From Tannerella forsythia (GTDB taxonomy: Bacteria; Bacteroidota; Bacteroidia; Bacteroidales; Tannerellaceae), in contig NZ_RQYN01000015.1 of NCBI RefSeq assembly GCF_003860135.1, positions 1-57,315 on the forward strand: 57,315 nucleotides of DNA, given 5' to 3'. A model generated the notes under the pieces. The model searched no databases. It was given only the letters and a program-made list of their open reading frames with translations, and was not told the DNA's origin. Shown in pieces: positions 44,412 to 53,333 of this stretch. The position numbers and the translations under genes were made by a program. Every line of letters begins with the position of its first letter. Position 1 is the stretch's first letter.

Positions 44412-46160
44412 TCAATCAATACGCTGTTCGTTTTCGGCAATCAACTTGAGTAATTGCTCTACGGCTTCTTCTTCGGGAATATTCTTCCGCACACACGTTT
44501 TCCCTTTATACAGACTGATCCGGCCACGTCCCGCGCCGACATAGCCGTAATCCGCATCGGCCATTTCGCCGGGGCCATTGACGATGCAGCCCATGATCCC
44601 GATCTTCAGCCCCGTTAAGTGCGAAGTCGCCGCCTTGATACGGGCGATGGTTGTTTGCAGGTTGTAGAGTGTCCGTCCACACCCGGGACATGAAATGTAT
44701 TCCGTTCGGCTGATTCGGGCACGCGCGGCTTGCAAGATACCGAAAGCAAGGCGATCGGTCACCGAAGCATCGAATCCATCGCTTGTAATCATAATGCCGT
44801 TGCCAATTCCATCGAGAAGCAGTACACCGAGATCGGCCGCCGCTTTGATCTGAAGACTTTCGAGATCGGTCTCATTGTAATGACGATGCAGGATCAGCGG
44901 TGTTTGACATTGCGCTTCTTTAAGACGCAGAACGGCTGCACGCGTCTCGTTGACCCCGTCGGCCGACAGATTCTTTAAAACTAAGACAGCCGTATCTCTT
45001 CCCTTTCCCTTGATTTCTTCCACAAACGCAGGAGTCAGATCGGCGATGGTCACCTCTATGAAACGGGCATGACTCGGCGTCGAAGTCTCGCCTGTACGGT
45101 AGAGTTGTGTTTCGTTCACTTCGGAAGATATCCGAAGATAATCCGGCCGATCGGTCGATGAAATCGCGACATCATCCGGTTTCCGGCATGAAATAACGAC
45201 AGGAAGATGTTCTCCCCCGATGATTTCGACGGCGTCCGTCACCCGCGTATAATCCGTGGCCGTGCCTTGATAGGTCGAAGGCATACCGGTGAATTCGGTC
45301 TCCCTGCAAGCCTCGATATGACGCACCAGCTTACGCGCGACGGGTATTTCGGCTTCGGGAGGCTCGCTAAGCGATACGCGGATGGTATCGCCAATGCCGT
45401 CGGTCAGCAGCGCTCCGATGCCTGTGGCGCTTTTGATGCGTCCGTCTTCATCATTACCGGCCTCGGTCACCCCCAAATGCAACGGATAATGCATGTCTTC
45501 TTCTTCCATCGTGCGCACGAGCAGTCGTACGGTACGCACCATAACGACCGTATTCGAAGCCTTGACGGAAAGTACGACATCCTGAAAATCCTCTTCTTTA
45601 CAAAGACGTAGAAACTCCATACACGAAGCCACCATGCCTTCGGGCGTATCGCCGTAACGATTCATGATACGGTCGGAAAGAGAGCCGTGATTCACCCCGA
45701 TGCGGATCGCCGTGCCATGCTCGCGACAGAGATGGAGAAACGGAACGAAACGGTCGCGTATCTTTTGAAGCTCGGCTGCGTATTCTTCGTCCGTATAGTC
45801 TACGCTTCGAAATTTACGCACTCCGTCTACATAGTTACCGGGATTAATTCGAACTTTCTCGACATGAACGGCAGCCACCTCGGCCGCTTTGGGATTAAAA
45901 TGAATATCGGCCACGAGCGGAGTCTCGCAACCCTTTTCGCGCAATTTGCCGCGGATGAGACCGAGGTTATGCGCCTCCCGCTCGCCTTGCGCGGTGAAGC
46001 GGATGTATTCGGCACCCGCTTCGGCCATACTGAGCGCCTGAGCTACGGCCGCATCCGTATCCATAGTCGAAACGTCGGCCATGGACTGGATGCGAATCGG
46101 GTTGGTTCCTCCGAGGGGAGTATTCCCGATCGTTACAACCGATGTATGACGGCGTTTCAA
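44412..46160 (-). CDS. ispG: (E)-4-hydroxy-3-methylbut-2-enyl-diphosphate synthase
   Basis: The 582-aa protein is the long form of IspG/GcpE found in Bacteroidetes, with a central insertion between the TIM-barrel and the [4Fe-4S] domain. The barrel begins MKRRHTSVVTIGNTPLGGTNPIRIQSM and includes ADIHFNPKAAEVAAVHVEKVRINPGNY. The iron-sulfur domain carries CPGCGRTLYNLQ and GCIVNGPGEMADADYGYVG. It makes HMBDP in the methylerythritol phosphate pathway to isoprenoids. Its start overlaps the purE stop by 4 nt, so it is the last gene of a gcvH-purE-ispG operon. Confidence 0.97.
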   Translation of the reverse strand: MKRRHTSVVTIGNTPLGGTNPIRIQSMADVSTMDTDAAVAQALSMAEAGAEYIRFTAQGEREAHNLGLIRGKLREKGCETPLVADIHFNPKAAEVAAVHVEKVRINPGNYVDGVRKFRSVDYTDEEYAAELQKIRDRFVPFLHLCREHGTAIRIGVNHGSLSDRIMNRYGDTPEGMVASCMEFLRLCKEEDFQDVVLSVKASNTVVMVRTVRLLVRTMEEEDMHYPLHLGVTEAGNDEDGRIKSATGIGALLTDGIGDTIRVSLSEPPEAEIPVARKLVRHIEACRETEFTGMPSTYQGTATDYTRVTDAVEIIGGEHLPVVISCRKPDDVAISSTDRPDYLRISSEVNETQLYRTGETSTPSHARFIEVTIADLTPAFVEEIKGKGRDTAVLVLKNLSADGVNETRAAVLRLKEAQCQTPLILHRHYNETDLESLQIKAAADLGVLLLDGIGNGIMITSDGFDASVTDRLAFGILQAARARISRTEYISCPGCGRTLYNLQTTIARIKAATSHLTGLKIGIMGCIVNGPGEMADADYGYVGAGRGRISLYKGKTCVRKNIPEEEAVEQLLKLIAENEQRID

Positions 46161-46663
46161 TTCGTTTTATATTTGAACTTCACAGCGGCCAATTCTTCAT
46201 TGGCCTTGACGATCTTCTTCTTCAAGTCTTCCTTATAAGCCGCCAGACGAGAACTCAACTCCTCATCGCCAAGCGCAAGCATCTGTACGGCGAGAATAGC
46301 GGCGTTCTGTGCTCCGTTGATGCCTACTGTCGCGACAGGAATACCGGGCGGCATTTGTACGATGGCCAATAACGCGTCCATACCGTCGAGCGAAGCATTG
46401 ATGGGTACACCGATAACGGGTAACGTTGTCATCGAAGCGATCACGCCGCAGAGGTGTGCCGCCATACCGGCAGCCGCGATAATAACTTTGATTCCGCGTC
46501 CGGCGGCGTTTTTGGCAAACCGTTCCACCTCTTCGGGAGTACGGTGTGCCGAGAGAGCGTTCATCTCGAACGGGATCTCTATCTCGTCGAGGAATTGTGC
46601 CGCTTTATTCATCACGGGCAAGTCTGACGTACTGCCCATGATGATACTTACAACCGGTTTCAT
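46157..46663 (-). CDS. purE: N5-carboxyaminoimidazole ribonucleotide mutase
   Basis: The 168-aa protein is a standard class I PurE. It shows VSIIMGSTSDLPVM (phosphate and substrate loop), NALSAHRTPEEVERF, AAGMAAHLCGVIASMTTLPVIGVP and a final helical region. It performs a step of de novo purine synthesis in the cytosol. The frame extends upstream to 46714, but MKPVVSIIMG is the conserved start. It begins 4 nt after the gcvH stop and overlaps ispG by 4 nt. Confidence 0.96.
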   Translation of the reverse strand: MKPVVSIIMGSTSDLPVMNKAAQFLDEIEIPFEMNALSAHRTPEEVERFAKNAAGRGIKVIIAAAGMAAHLCGVIASMTTLPVIGVPINASLDGMDALLAIVQMPPGIPVATVGINGAQNAAILAVQMLALGDEELSSRLAAYKEDLKKKIVKANEELAAVKFKYKTN

Positions 46664-46667
46664 TCGC

Positions 46668-47048
46668 TTATTGCCCGATAAGGTTCTGGTAATCGGCGGC
46701 AGAAAGCAGGGCATCGGCCTTGCTCACGTCGTCCGGTTTGATTTTTACGATCCACCCTTTGCCGTACGGATCTTCATTGATCAATTCCGGTTTGTCTTCG
46801 AGCTCGGAATTGACTTCGAGAATCTCGCCACATACAGGCATCAACAGGTCCGAAACGGTTTTTACGGCTTCGATAGAGCCGAAAGCCTCTTCCTGAGCCA
46901 CATGCTCGCCTTCGGTGGGAATGTCAACATAAACGATTTCGCCCAGCTCTTTCTGTGCATAATCGGTAATACCTACATAGGCGCAGTCGCCCTCGACACG
47001 GATCCATTCATGATCCTTGGTGTACTTCAATTCTGTCGGGAAATTCAT
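46668..47048 (-). CDS. gcvH: glycine cleavage system H protein
   Basis: The 126-aa protein is a full-length lipoyl carrier: [36 protein letters not shown], and the lipoylated lysine within [12 protein letters not shown], followed by [16 protein letters not shown]. It shuttles the aminomethyl group between GcvP, GcvT and the lipoamide dehydrogenase, none of which are in this window. It is the first gene of the gcvH-purE-ispG operon, with a -7 element 37 nt upstream. Confidence 0.97.
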   Translation of the reverse strand: MNFPTELKYTKDHEWIRVEGDCAYVGITDYAQKELGEIVYVDIPTEGEHVAQEEAFGSIEAVKTVSDLLMPVCGEILEVNSELEDKPELINEDPYGKGWIVKIKPDDVSKADALLSAADYQNLIGQ

Positions 47049-47084
47049 GATTCTAATTTTTTATGGGTTAATGTTATTCCGCGA

Positions 47085-47092
47085 CAAAGATA
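47085..47092 (-). promoter_or_regulatory. candidate -7 element for gcvH-purE-ispG
   Basis: TATCTTTG on the minus strand, 36 nt before the gcvH ATG. No -33 match. It lies between gcvH and the stop of rpoN at 47129, so there is a promoter despite the short gap. Confidence 0.65.
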
Positions 47093-47128
47093 AAAAACTT
47101 TCCGATAACCGTAATGGAGCAATCTGTT

Positions 47129-48586
47129 TTAAATTTCTTTTCGCAGACGGGCTACGGGGATTCCCATTTGTTCTCGATATTTGGCCACGGTACGGCGTGC
47201 CAATCGATAGCCTTTCTCTTTCAGCAGGACTGAAAGCGCATCGTCGGTGACAGGATTCTGTTTGTCTTCCGCATCGATGGTTTCGCGCATAATTTGTTTG
47301 ATTTCGCGTGTGGATATTTCTTCGCCGCTCTCGTTACGAGCCGATTCGGAAAAGAAGTACTTGAGCGGGAAAATCCCGAAGTTCGTTTGCACGTATTTGC
47401 TGTTGCTAACGCGCGAGATCGTCGAAATATCGTATCCAGCACGCTCGGCTACGTCTTTCAGAATCATGGGGCGGAGCTTCGTCTCGTCACCGGTGAGGAA
47501 AAACTCGGTTTGCAAGACGACGATCGCTTCCATGGTGCGCTGTAAAGTCTCTTGACGTTGCCGGACAGCATTGATAAACCACTGTGCAGCATCAAGCTTC
47601 TGTTTCACAAACTGAACGGCATTGCGCATCTCCGGGCTTCGATTCGTCTTATTGCCGGCATAGTCCCGAAACATATCGCTGTATTCACGGCTGATGCGCA
47701 AGTCGGGCACGTCCCGCTGATTCATGCTCAGCGTGAGTTCACCGTTGTGATTTTCGACGATGAAATCGGGTGTGATTTCGTTCATCGCACTCTCGGAAGA
47801 TTCGTTCCAACCGTTCCCGGGCTTGGGATTGAGCGCCGTTATTTCATGCAAAACAGCTCGCAAGGTTTCGTCATCTATATTCAGCGCCCGCTGAATCTTG
47901 TCGTAATGCTTCCGAATAAAAGCCTCAAAATGATAGTCAATGATTTCTGCGGCCTGACGGGTGTAAGGCGTCTGTTCTTTTTTCTCGAGTTGGATATGCA
48001 AACACTCCTGCAAGTTGCGTGCTCCGATCCCGATGGGTTCGAAATCCTGAATAACTTTCAAGGTCGGTTCGATATCGGACTCGCTGACGTCTACCCCGGC
48101 CTTAAACATCAGGTCGTCCGCAATGGCAGACAGTTCGCGACGCAAATAACCGTCGTCATCAATATTCCCGATGATGTATTCGCCTATTTTCTTTTCTTCC
48201 TCGGTCAAATCGCGAAGACTGAGTTGTTCGACAAGAAAGTCGTGGAGCGAAGGGCCGGCAGAAAAGGGAATATCTTCGCGTCGTTCGTTTGTGCCGTTCA
48301 TCACACGAAGCTGGTAATCCGGAATGTCATCTTCGGTAAGATAGTCGCCAAGGGTTAAATCGGTCTCGTTTTCCGAACTTTCATACATCGTTTCATCCGC
48401 CTCGGTACCATCGGTTTCACCATCCGACAAAGGGTCGCGTCCTTCTTCAAGCGCCGGATTTTCTTCGAGCTCCTGCCGGATGCGTTCTTCCATTTCGATG
48501 GCCGGCAATTCGAGCATGCGGATAATCTGAATCTGCTGGGGTGAAAGACGTTGTTGTAAACTTTGTTGTAACTGCTGTTTCTGCAT
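47129..48586 (-). CDS. rpoN: RNA polymerase sigma-54 factor
   Basis: The 485-aa protein starts with the glutamine-rich activator-interacting region MQKQQLQQSLQQRLSPQQIQ and an acidic region II. It then has the core-binding domain (EQLSLRDLTEEEKKIGEYII), the helix-turn-helix (VAERAGYDISTISRVSNSKY) and ends with the RpoN box ARRTVAKYREQMGIPVARLR. Sigma-54 needs an AAA+ activator to open promoters; none is encoded here. The frame is open 34 codons further upstream, but the -7 element at 48612-48619 rules out that extension. Confidence 0.96.
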   Translation of the reverse strand: MQKQQLQQSLQQRLSPQQIQIIRMLELPAIEMEERIRQELEENPALEEGRDPLSDGETDGTEADETMYESSENETDLTLGDYLTEDDIPDYQLRVMNGTNERREDIPFSAGPSLHDFLVEQLSLRDLTEEEKKIGEYIIGNIDDDGYLRRELSAIADDLMFKAGVDVSESDIEPTLKVIQDFEPIGIGARNLQECLHIQLEKKEQTPYTRQAAEIIDYHFEAFIRKHYDKIQRALNIDDETLRAVLHEITALNPKPGNGWNESSESAMNEITPDFIVENHNGELTLSMNQRDVPDLRISREYSDMFRDYAGNKTNRSPEMRNAVQFVKQKLDAAQWFINAVRQRQETLQRTMEAIVVLQTEFFLTGDETKLRPMILKDVAERAGYDISTISRVSNSKYVQTNFGIFPLKYFFSESARNESGEEISTREIKQIMRETIDAEDKQNPVTDDALSVLLKEKGYRLARRTVAKYREQMGIPVARLRKEI

Positions 48587-48611
48587 AAAAAAGCATCTGA
48601 AAACGTATGTG

Positions 48612-48680
48612 CAAAGGTAGTGCAAAAAAAGAAACAGGGAAAGAACAGCGAGAAGAAAGCAGAAAATATGCGTACCTTTG
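48612..48680. promoter_or_regulatory. divergent promoters for rpoN (minus) and rnz (plus)
   Basis: TACCTTTG occurs on the minus strand at 48612-48619 (25 nt before the rpoN ATG) and on the plus strand at 48673-48680 (24 nt before the rnz ATG). The elements face away from each other with 53 bp between, so both -33 regions share the same DNA and the two genes could compete or be co-regulated. Confidence 0.65.
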
Positions 48681-48704
48681 CGGCTCATGAACAGAGAGAA
48701 AAAT

Positions 48705-49619
48705 ATGATACGTTTCGATGTGACCTTGCTGGGATGCGGTTCGGCGACACCGACCCTGCGTCACGAGGCAACCGCTCAAGTCGTAAATCTGCACGATAAA
48801 CTGTATATGATCGATTGTGGCGAAGGAGCGCAGCTACAAATGAGGAGGATGCGTATCCGATTCAATCGTCTGACCCATATTTTTATTTCCCATCTGCACG
48901 GCGATCATTGTTTCGGACTGCCCGGATTACTTTCAACGCTCGGTATGTTGGGACGCAAAGGCGAATTGGTGATTCACGGGCCTCATGCTCTCGGAGATTT
49001 TATCCGTCCTGTTCTTGCCTTATTCTGCAAAGAAATGGGATACACCGTACGACTGAACCTGATCGATCCGCAGAAGCATGCGTTGGTGATGGAAGATCGT
49101 TCGCTCAGTGTCTGGTCTATTCCGCTAAGGCATCGCATACCTACGTGCGGTTACCTTTTTGCCGAAAAACCTCGCGAAGCTCATCTGATACGTGAGATGA
49201 TCGATTTTTACCAAGTGCCTGTCAAAGCGTTGAGAGGCATCAAGCAAGGAGAAGATTTCATCACGCCCGAAGGAGTAACCGTTCCTCATACGCGGCTGAC
49301 GCGACCGGCACAACCGCCGAGACGTTACGCGTTCTGTTCGGACACCGCTTTTGAACCGTCTATTGTTCCTTATATTGAAGGGGTTGACTGCTTATATCAT
49401 GAAGCTACGTTTATGGAGAGTGAGTTGGCACGGGCCAAAGAAACGTTTCATTCTACGGCTCGTCAAGCCGCCGAAATTGCCCGTATGGCAGGTGCAAAAA
49501 AACTTGTAATAGGACATTATTCGGCTCGTTACGAAGATATTAATCCGTTACTTGGAGAAGCCCAAGCCGTTTTTTCGAATACCATTGCAGGCCAAGAAGG
49601 TATGATTGTACAAATATGA
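48705..49619 (+). CDS. rnz: ribonuclease Z
   Basis: The 304-aa protein has the beta-lactamase-fold RNase Z layout: FDVTLLGCGSATPTLRHEAT, the metal motif SHLHGDHCFGLPGLL, LRHRIPTCGYLF, FCSDTAF and a final HYSARY. It processes tRNA 3' ends in the cytosol. ATG codons at 48687 and 48705 are both in frame; 48705 gives the family-typical MIRFDVTLLG start and leaves room for a 5' leader after the -7 element, so it is preferred. Confidence 0.94.
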   Translation: MIRFDVTLLGCGSATPTLRHEATAQVVNLHDKLYMIDCGEGAQLQMRRMRIRFNRLTHIFISHLHGDHCFGLPGLLSTLGMLGRKGELVIHGPHALGDFIRPVLALFCKEMGYTVRLNLIDPQKHALVMEDRSLSVWSIPLRHRIPTCGYLFAEKPREAHLIREMIDFYQVPVKALRGIKQGEDFITPEGVTVPHTRLTRPAQPPRRYAFCSDTAFEPSIVPYIEGVDCLYHEATFMESELARAKETFHSTARQAAEIARMAGAKKLVIGHYSARYEDINPLLGEAQAVFSNTIAGQEGMIVQI

Positions 49620-49636
49620 CACAACGACCTATTCAA

Positions 49637-49842
49637 ACCAAATTACGCGATACACTGTTCGGCGTTTACCATTATTATTTAATTGTCAAGTGTCAGTGCA
49701 TAACCATTAACAATTAACCATTGACAATTAACCATTAACAATTATAATTCAGGCTTACAGCCCTCCTCCGAGATGCGATGCCTTTTTCCCCAACGCTTCG
49801 CTCCACATTGGGCTAAATTAATGCGCCCTTTCAGGGCTCTTA
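49637..49842 (+). repeat. dispersed mosaic element, copy E
   Basis: The left end ACCAAATTACGCGATACA (49637-49654) is a variant of the terminal repeat of the complete element, followed by TGTTCGGCGTTTACC and repeated TTGACAATTAACCATT blocks. From 49749 it carries the 95-bp module also found inverted at 594-688. It ends next to the stop codon of the AlkD-like gene at 49849. Confidence 0.7.
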
Positions 49843-49848
49843 CAGCAA

Positions 49849-50613
49849 TCAGCTTTCAGCGGTCAGTCCTTCGGGTGTTGTGTCCTGTCCTGAAAAAAGT
49901 TGCCAATCGTATTTCTTGCCTCGAAGGAAATATTGCCGTTGCGGTTCGGGGTAATGTTCTATGGCATATCGCAATGCGGTACGCGGCATCCGGAGTGCGT
50001 GTTGCTCGAGGAAACCCGTCAACGCCTCCCGGTCACGTTTGCCGACTTCGCGCAGCATCCATCCGACGGCTTTGTGGATCAAATCGTGCGGATGAGAAAG
50101 AAGTTTTTCGGCCAGCGCGAACGTATCGGCAAATTCACCGTTTCGGATAAACGAGATCGTCGAAACGATCGCGATGCGTTGCTCCCACAGACACGCGCTT
50201 TCCGCCATCCGATACAGGATGTCCCGCTCTTTATCGAGCAGATACAGTCCGACGATCGTGGGACAGGTCAGGTCTACCAGATCCCAGTTGTTCGCCCGAT
50301 CGGCATGCTTGAGGTAGAACGCGTAGATTTCCGATCGTTCCTTTTCGGAAGCTTTCTTGAATCGCTCCGTCAGGATCAGCAGGGCGCAAAGACGCGCTTC
50401 GTGATAATCGCTTCGCAGCAGCTTGCGCAGCTCCGGTAGGGGCATCTTGAGATTCGCTTTGGCAATGCTGCGGGTATGCGGCACAACGACCCCCATAAAT
50501 ACGTCGCCTTCGCCGTACTGACCGGGGCCTGTCTTAAAGAAGCGTTGCAGATGCGCCGCCTTGTCCGGCGTACCGACAGACTGTAATTCCGCGATGATGA
50601 AAACGGCTGTCAT
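49849..50613 (-). CDS. AlkD-like DNA alkylation repair protein
   Basis: The 254-aa protein consists of HEAT-like helical repeats: GVVVPHTRSIAKANLKM, DYHEARLCALLILTERFKKA, NNWDLVDLTCPTIVGLYL, LIHKAVGWMLREVGKRDREAL and RTALRYAIEHYP. This order is characteristic of AlkC/AlkD-type DNA glycosylases, which remove alkylated bases without base flipping. Catalytic Trp and Asp positions (NNWDLVD) appear kept. It starts 4 nt inside the dehydrogenase stop and is cotranscribed with it. The C-terminus runs into repeat DNA. Confidence 0.92.
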   Translation of the reverse strand: MTAVFIIAELQSVGTPDKAAHLQRFFKTGPGQYGEGDVFMGVVVPHTRSIAKANLKMPLPELRKLLRSDYHEARLCALLILTERFKKASEKERSEIYAFYLKHADRANNWDLVDLTCPTIVGLYLLDKERDILYRMAESACLWEQRIAIVSTISFIRNGEFADTFALAEKLLSHPHDLIHKAVGWMLREVGKRDREALTGFLEQHALRMPRTALRYAIEHYPEPQRQYFLRGKKYDWQLFSGQDTTPEGLTAES

Positions 50614-51575
50614 GGACGCAATACCCGGCTGACGGGGCGGTCGTCCTCAAAGAATCCGATGACGTTATCGCTGACGGCGCGCGCCATCTTGATGCGCGAA
50701 TACGTCGTCTGCGTACCGATATGCGGCGTGAGCACCACATTATCCATCGTCAGCAGTTCGGGAGACGGACGGTCGTTGAACTCGAAGACATCCAACCCCG
50801 CTCCGTAGATTTCTTTATTCCGCAACGCTTTGATCAGCGCCTTCTCGTCTACCATGGCCCCGCGTGCCGTATTGATCAGAATGGCCGTGGGCTTCATCTT
50901 CTTCAATTCCGCTTCGCCGATGATATGGTGCGTTTCGGGAGTGTACGGGGCATTCAGGGAGACAAAGTCCGACTGCGTAAGTAGTTCGTCCATCGTAACG
51001 TATGTTGCCTCGGCTGTTGTTTCTTCATGAAGATCGAGCCGGCGACGGTTATGGTAGATCACTTCCATGCCGCAGGCTCTGGCGCGTTTGCACAAGGCTT
51101 TCCCGATACGTCCCATCCCGATGATGCCGAGTGTCATATCCGTCACCGGCATCCCTAAGTTTTCGAGCGTGCCTCGTTTCATTTGGTCGCCGAATTGGCG
51201 CACTTTGCGGTCGCATTCGGAAATGCGGCGAGCCGTATCGAGCAGGAGTACGAGCGCGAGGTTGGCCGTCGGCTCGGTTGTCGGTGCCGGCGTATTGGTT
51301 ACCGTGATCCCTTTCTCCAACGCATAGGCCACGTCGATATTATTGTATCCCACGGCATAATTAGCCACCAACTTCAGCTTCGTCGCCCGATCGATCAACT
51401 CTTTATTGACCGGAAAATCCAACATGGAGCAGAGCACGTCGTACTCCGGAATCATCTCCATCACCTCATCGTACGTAAAATCTTTGCCTTTCGGCGGGAA
51501 GGTCACGTCATACCTGCTTTCCAGCTCCGCAAACCCCTCGCGGAACATGTCGTACGTAATCAATATCTTCTTCAT
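50610..51575 (-). CDS. D-isomer-specific 2-hydroxyacid dehydrogenase
   Basis: The 321-aa protein (from MKKILITYDMF) has the NAD-binding motif LGIIGMGRIGKALCKRARACGM. Catalytic residues are in NTARGAMVDEKALI (Arg), the GLDVFEF segment (Glu) and TPHIGTQT (His). It reduces a 2-keto acid such as glyoxylate, hydroxypyruvate or pyruvate; the substrate cannot be told. An upstream ATG two codons earlier is possible. It overlaps the AlkD-like gene by 4 nt and is divergent from the SpmAB-like gene. Confidence 0.93.
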   Translation of the reverse strand: MKKILITYDMFREGFAELESRYDVTFPPKGKDFTYDEVMEMIPEYDVLCSMLDFPVNKELIDRATKLKLVANYAVGYNNIDVAYALEKGITVTNTPAPTTEPTANLALVLLLDTARRISECDRKVRQFGDQMKRGTLENLGMPVTDMTLGIIGMGRIGKALCKRARACGMEVIYHNRRRLDLHEETTAEATYVTMDELLTQSDFVSLNAPYTPETHHIIGEAELKKMKPTAILINTARGAMVDEKALIKALRNKEIYGAGLDVFEFNDRPSPELLTMDNVVLTPHIGTQTTYSRIKMARAVSDNVIGFFEDDRPVSRVLRP

Positions 51576-51644
51576 GATCATTTAAAAAACGGTTTACTGT
51601 CGGACAAAAATACACAACATCCGTTGAATGCCATGAAGTTTTAC

Positions 51645-51652
51645 TAATTTTG
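51645..51652 (+). promoter_or_regulatory. promoter for the SpmAB-ybeY operon
   Basis: TAATTTTG matches TAnnTTTG, with GTTG about 18 bp upstream as a partial -33 element. The predicted start lies about 15 nt before the ATG at 51673. Confidence 0.65.
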
Positions 51653-51672
51653 TTGCCCTAAAGAAAGAAAAA

Positions 51673-52908
51673 ATGGCATTGAACTACATTTGGATCGGCT
51701 TTATCTTAGTAGCTTTCGCGGTCGCTTTGTGTAAACTGATTTTTCTTCAGGACACCGATGTTTTCACACAGATCATCTCTTCGACTTTCGATTCGGCGCG
51801 GATGGGCTTCGATGTGTCCATCGGGTTGACGGGCATTCTCTCTCTCTGGCTCGGCTTGATGAAGATCGGCGAGAAAGCGGGTCTGATACACGCTTTTGCC
51901 CGATTCGCGTCTCCCGTTTTCGGGAAACTGTTTCCGGAGCTACCGAAAGATCATCCGGCCGCGGGTTCTATCTTTATGAATATCTCGGCCAATATGCTGG
52001 GACTCGACAACGCGGCCACGCCCATCGGGCTGCGCGCCATGCAGCAATTGCAGGAGCTGAACCCGAAGAAGGACACGGCCAGCAATGCGATGATCATGTT
52101 TCTGAACATCAACGCGTCCGGCCTGACGATCATCCCGATTACCATCATGATGTATCGCGCCCAGTACGGTGCGGCCAATCCCTCGGATATCTTTCTGCCT
52201 ATTCTGCTTACCACCTTCGTTTCTACGCTTGTAGCCATTATAGCCGTCGGCATCGTTCAAAAGATCAACCTCTTCCAACGCAACTTATTGCTTTTCTTTC
52301 TGGGCGCGTTCGCCTTTATCGGCAGTCTGGTATGGTTCTTCCGCTCGCTTCCGCAAGAGAAAGTATCGCTATACTCGACGCTGTTCGCCAACGCCCTGCT
52401 TTTTTCCATCATTTGCGGATTCATCGTTTGCGGAGTACGGAAAAGGCTGAATGTCTACGACGCTTTCATCGAAGGCGCGAAGGAGGGCTTCCTCACCGCC
52501 GTAAAAATCATTCCTTATTTAGTGGCCATTTTGGTGGCCATCGGGGTGTTCCGGGCGTCGGGAGCGATGGATTATCTCGTCGAAGGGCTGCGCTGGTGCG
52601 TAACGTCCGTCGGTTTGGACGCCACGTTTGTGGGAGGTGTGCCGACCATGCTGATGAAGCCGTTGAGCGGCAGCGGAGCGCGAGGCATGATGTTGGATGC
52701 GATGGGGACGTACGGAGCCGATTCGTTCGTGGGGCGGCTGGCCTGCGTGGCGCAAGGCTCGACGGATACGGTCTTCTACGTCGCGGCCGTCTACTACGGC
52801 AGCATAGCCATCCGTAACACGCGGCATACGATTTCGTGCGCGCTGTTGGCCGATCTGGCCGGGGCGCTCACCGCGATAGCCATGACATATTTATTCTTTT
52901 CAGCATGA
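51673..52908 (+). CDS. SpmA-SpmB-type fusion membrane protein (nucleoside-recognition/Gate domains)
   Basis: The 411-aa protein has about ten membrane helices and two Gate (nucleoside-recognition) domains. The SpmA-like half carries LGLMKIGEKAGLIHAFARFASPV and NMLGLDNAATPIGLRAM. The SpmB-like half carries EGAKEGFLTAVKIIPYLVAI and MLMKPLSGSGARGMML. In Firmicutes these are separate spore-maturation proteins; in non-sporing Bacteroidetes the fusion is common and of unknown function, possibly transport. The stop overlaps the ybeY start (ATGA). Confidence 0.92.
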   Translation: MALNYIWIGFILVAFAVALCKLIFLQDTDVFTQIISSTFDSARMGFDVSIGLTGILSLWLGLMKIGEKAGLIHAFARFASPVFGKLFPELPKDHPAAGSIFMNISANMLGLDNAATPIGLRAMQQLQELNPKKDTASNAMIMFLNINASGLTIIPITIMMYRAQYGAANPSDIFLPILLTTFVSTLVAIIAVGIVQKINLFQRNLLLFFLGAFAFIGSLVWFFRSLPQEKVSLYSTLFANALLFSIICGFIVCGVRKRLNVYDAFIEGAKEGFLTAVKIIPYLVAILVAIGVFRASGAMDYLVEGLRWCVTSVGLDATFVGGVPTMLMKPLSGSGARGMMLDAMGTYGADSFVGRLACVAQGSTDTVFYVAAVYYGSIAIRNTRHTISCALLADLAGALTAIAMTYLFFSA

Positions 52909-53333
52909 TCACTTATCATACAGACGATGTAAAAATGCCCGTATTTCCCAAGCGGAAGACAAGTGTCTGGATTAAACGCGTAGCAGCCCTGCACGGCAGA
53001 ACGGTTGGAGATATCGCGTATATTTTCTGTTCGGACGAGAAGATTCTCGACGTAAATCGCACGTATTTACAGCACGATTATTATACGGACATCATTACGT
53101 TCGATTATTCCGAAGGCGACGCGATATCGGGCGATCTTTTTATCAGCCTCGACACGGTGCGTACCAATGCCGAAAAGTTCGCCGTGGCGTACGACAGCGA
53201 ATTGTACCGGGTGATCATCCACGGCGTCCTGCATCTGTGCGGGATCGACGACAAAGCGCCGGGCGCCCGCGCCGTGATGGAGCGCTACGAGGACGAGGCG
53301 TTGCGACTGCTCGAAGCGCCTCCGGCTACTTGA
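52905..53333 (+). CDS. ybeY: YbeY endoribonuclease/rRNA maturation factor
   Basis: The 142-aa protein shows the UPF0054 pattern: DIAYIFCSDEKILDVNRTYLQHDYYTDIITFDY and the metal site HGVLHLCGIDDK. The canonical site is HGxLHLxGYDH; here the third ligand position is Asp-Lys, as I recall for other Bacteroidetes, so metal coordination may differ. It acts in 16S rRNA 3' maturation and ribosome quality control in the cytosol. It is translationally coupled to the SpmAB-like gene and its end overlaps the convergent gene by 8 nt. Confidence 0.95.
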   Translation: MITYHTDDVKMPVFPKRKTSVWIKRVAALHGRTVGDIAYIFCSDEKILDVNRTYLQHDYYTDIITFDYSEGDAISGDLFISLDTVRTNAEKFAVAYDSELYRVIIHGVLHLCGIDDKAPGARAVMERYEDEALRLLEAPPAT

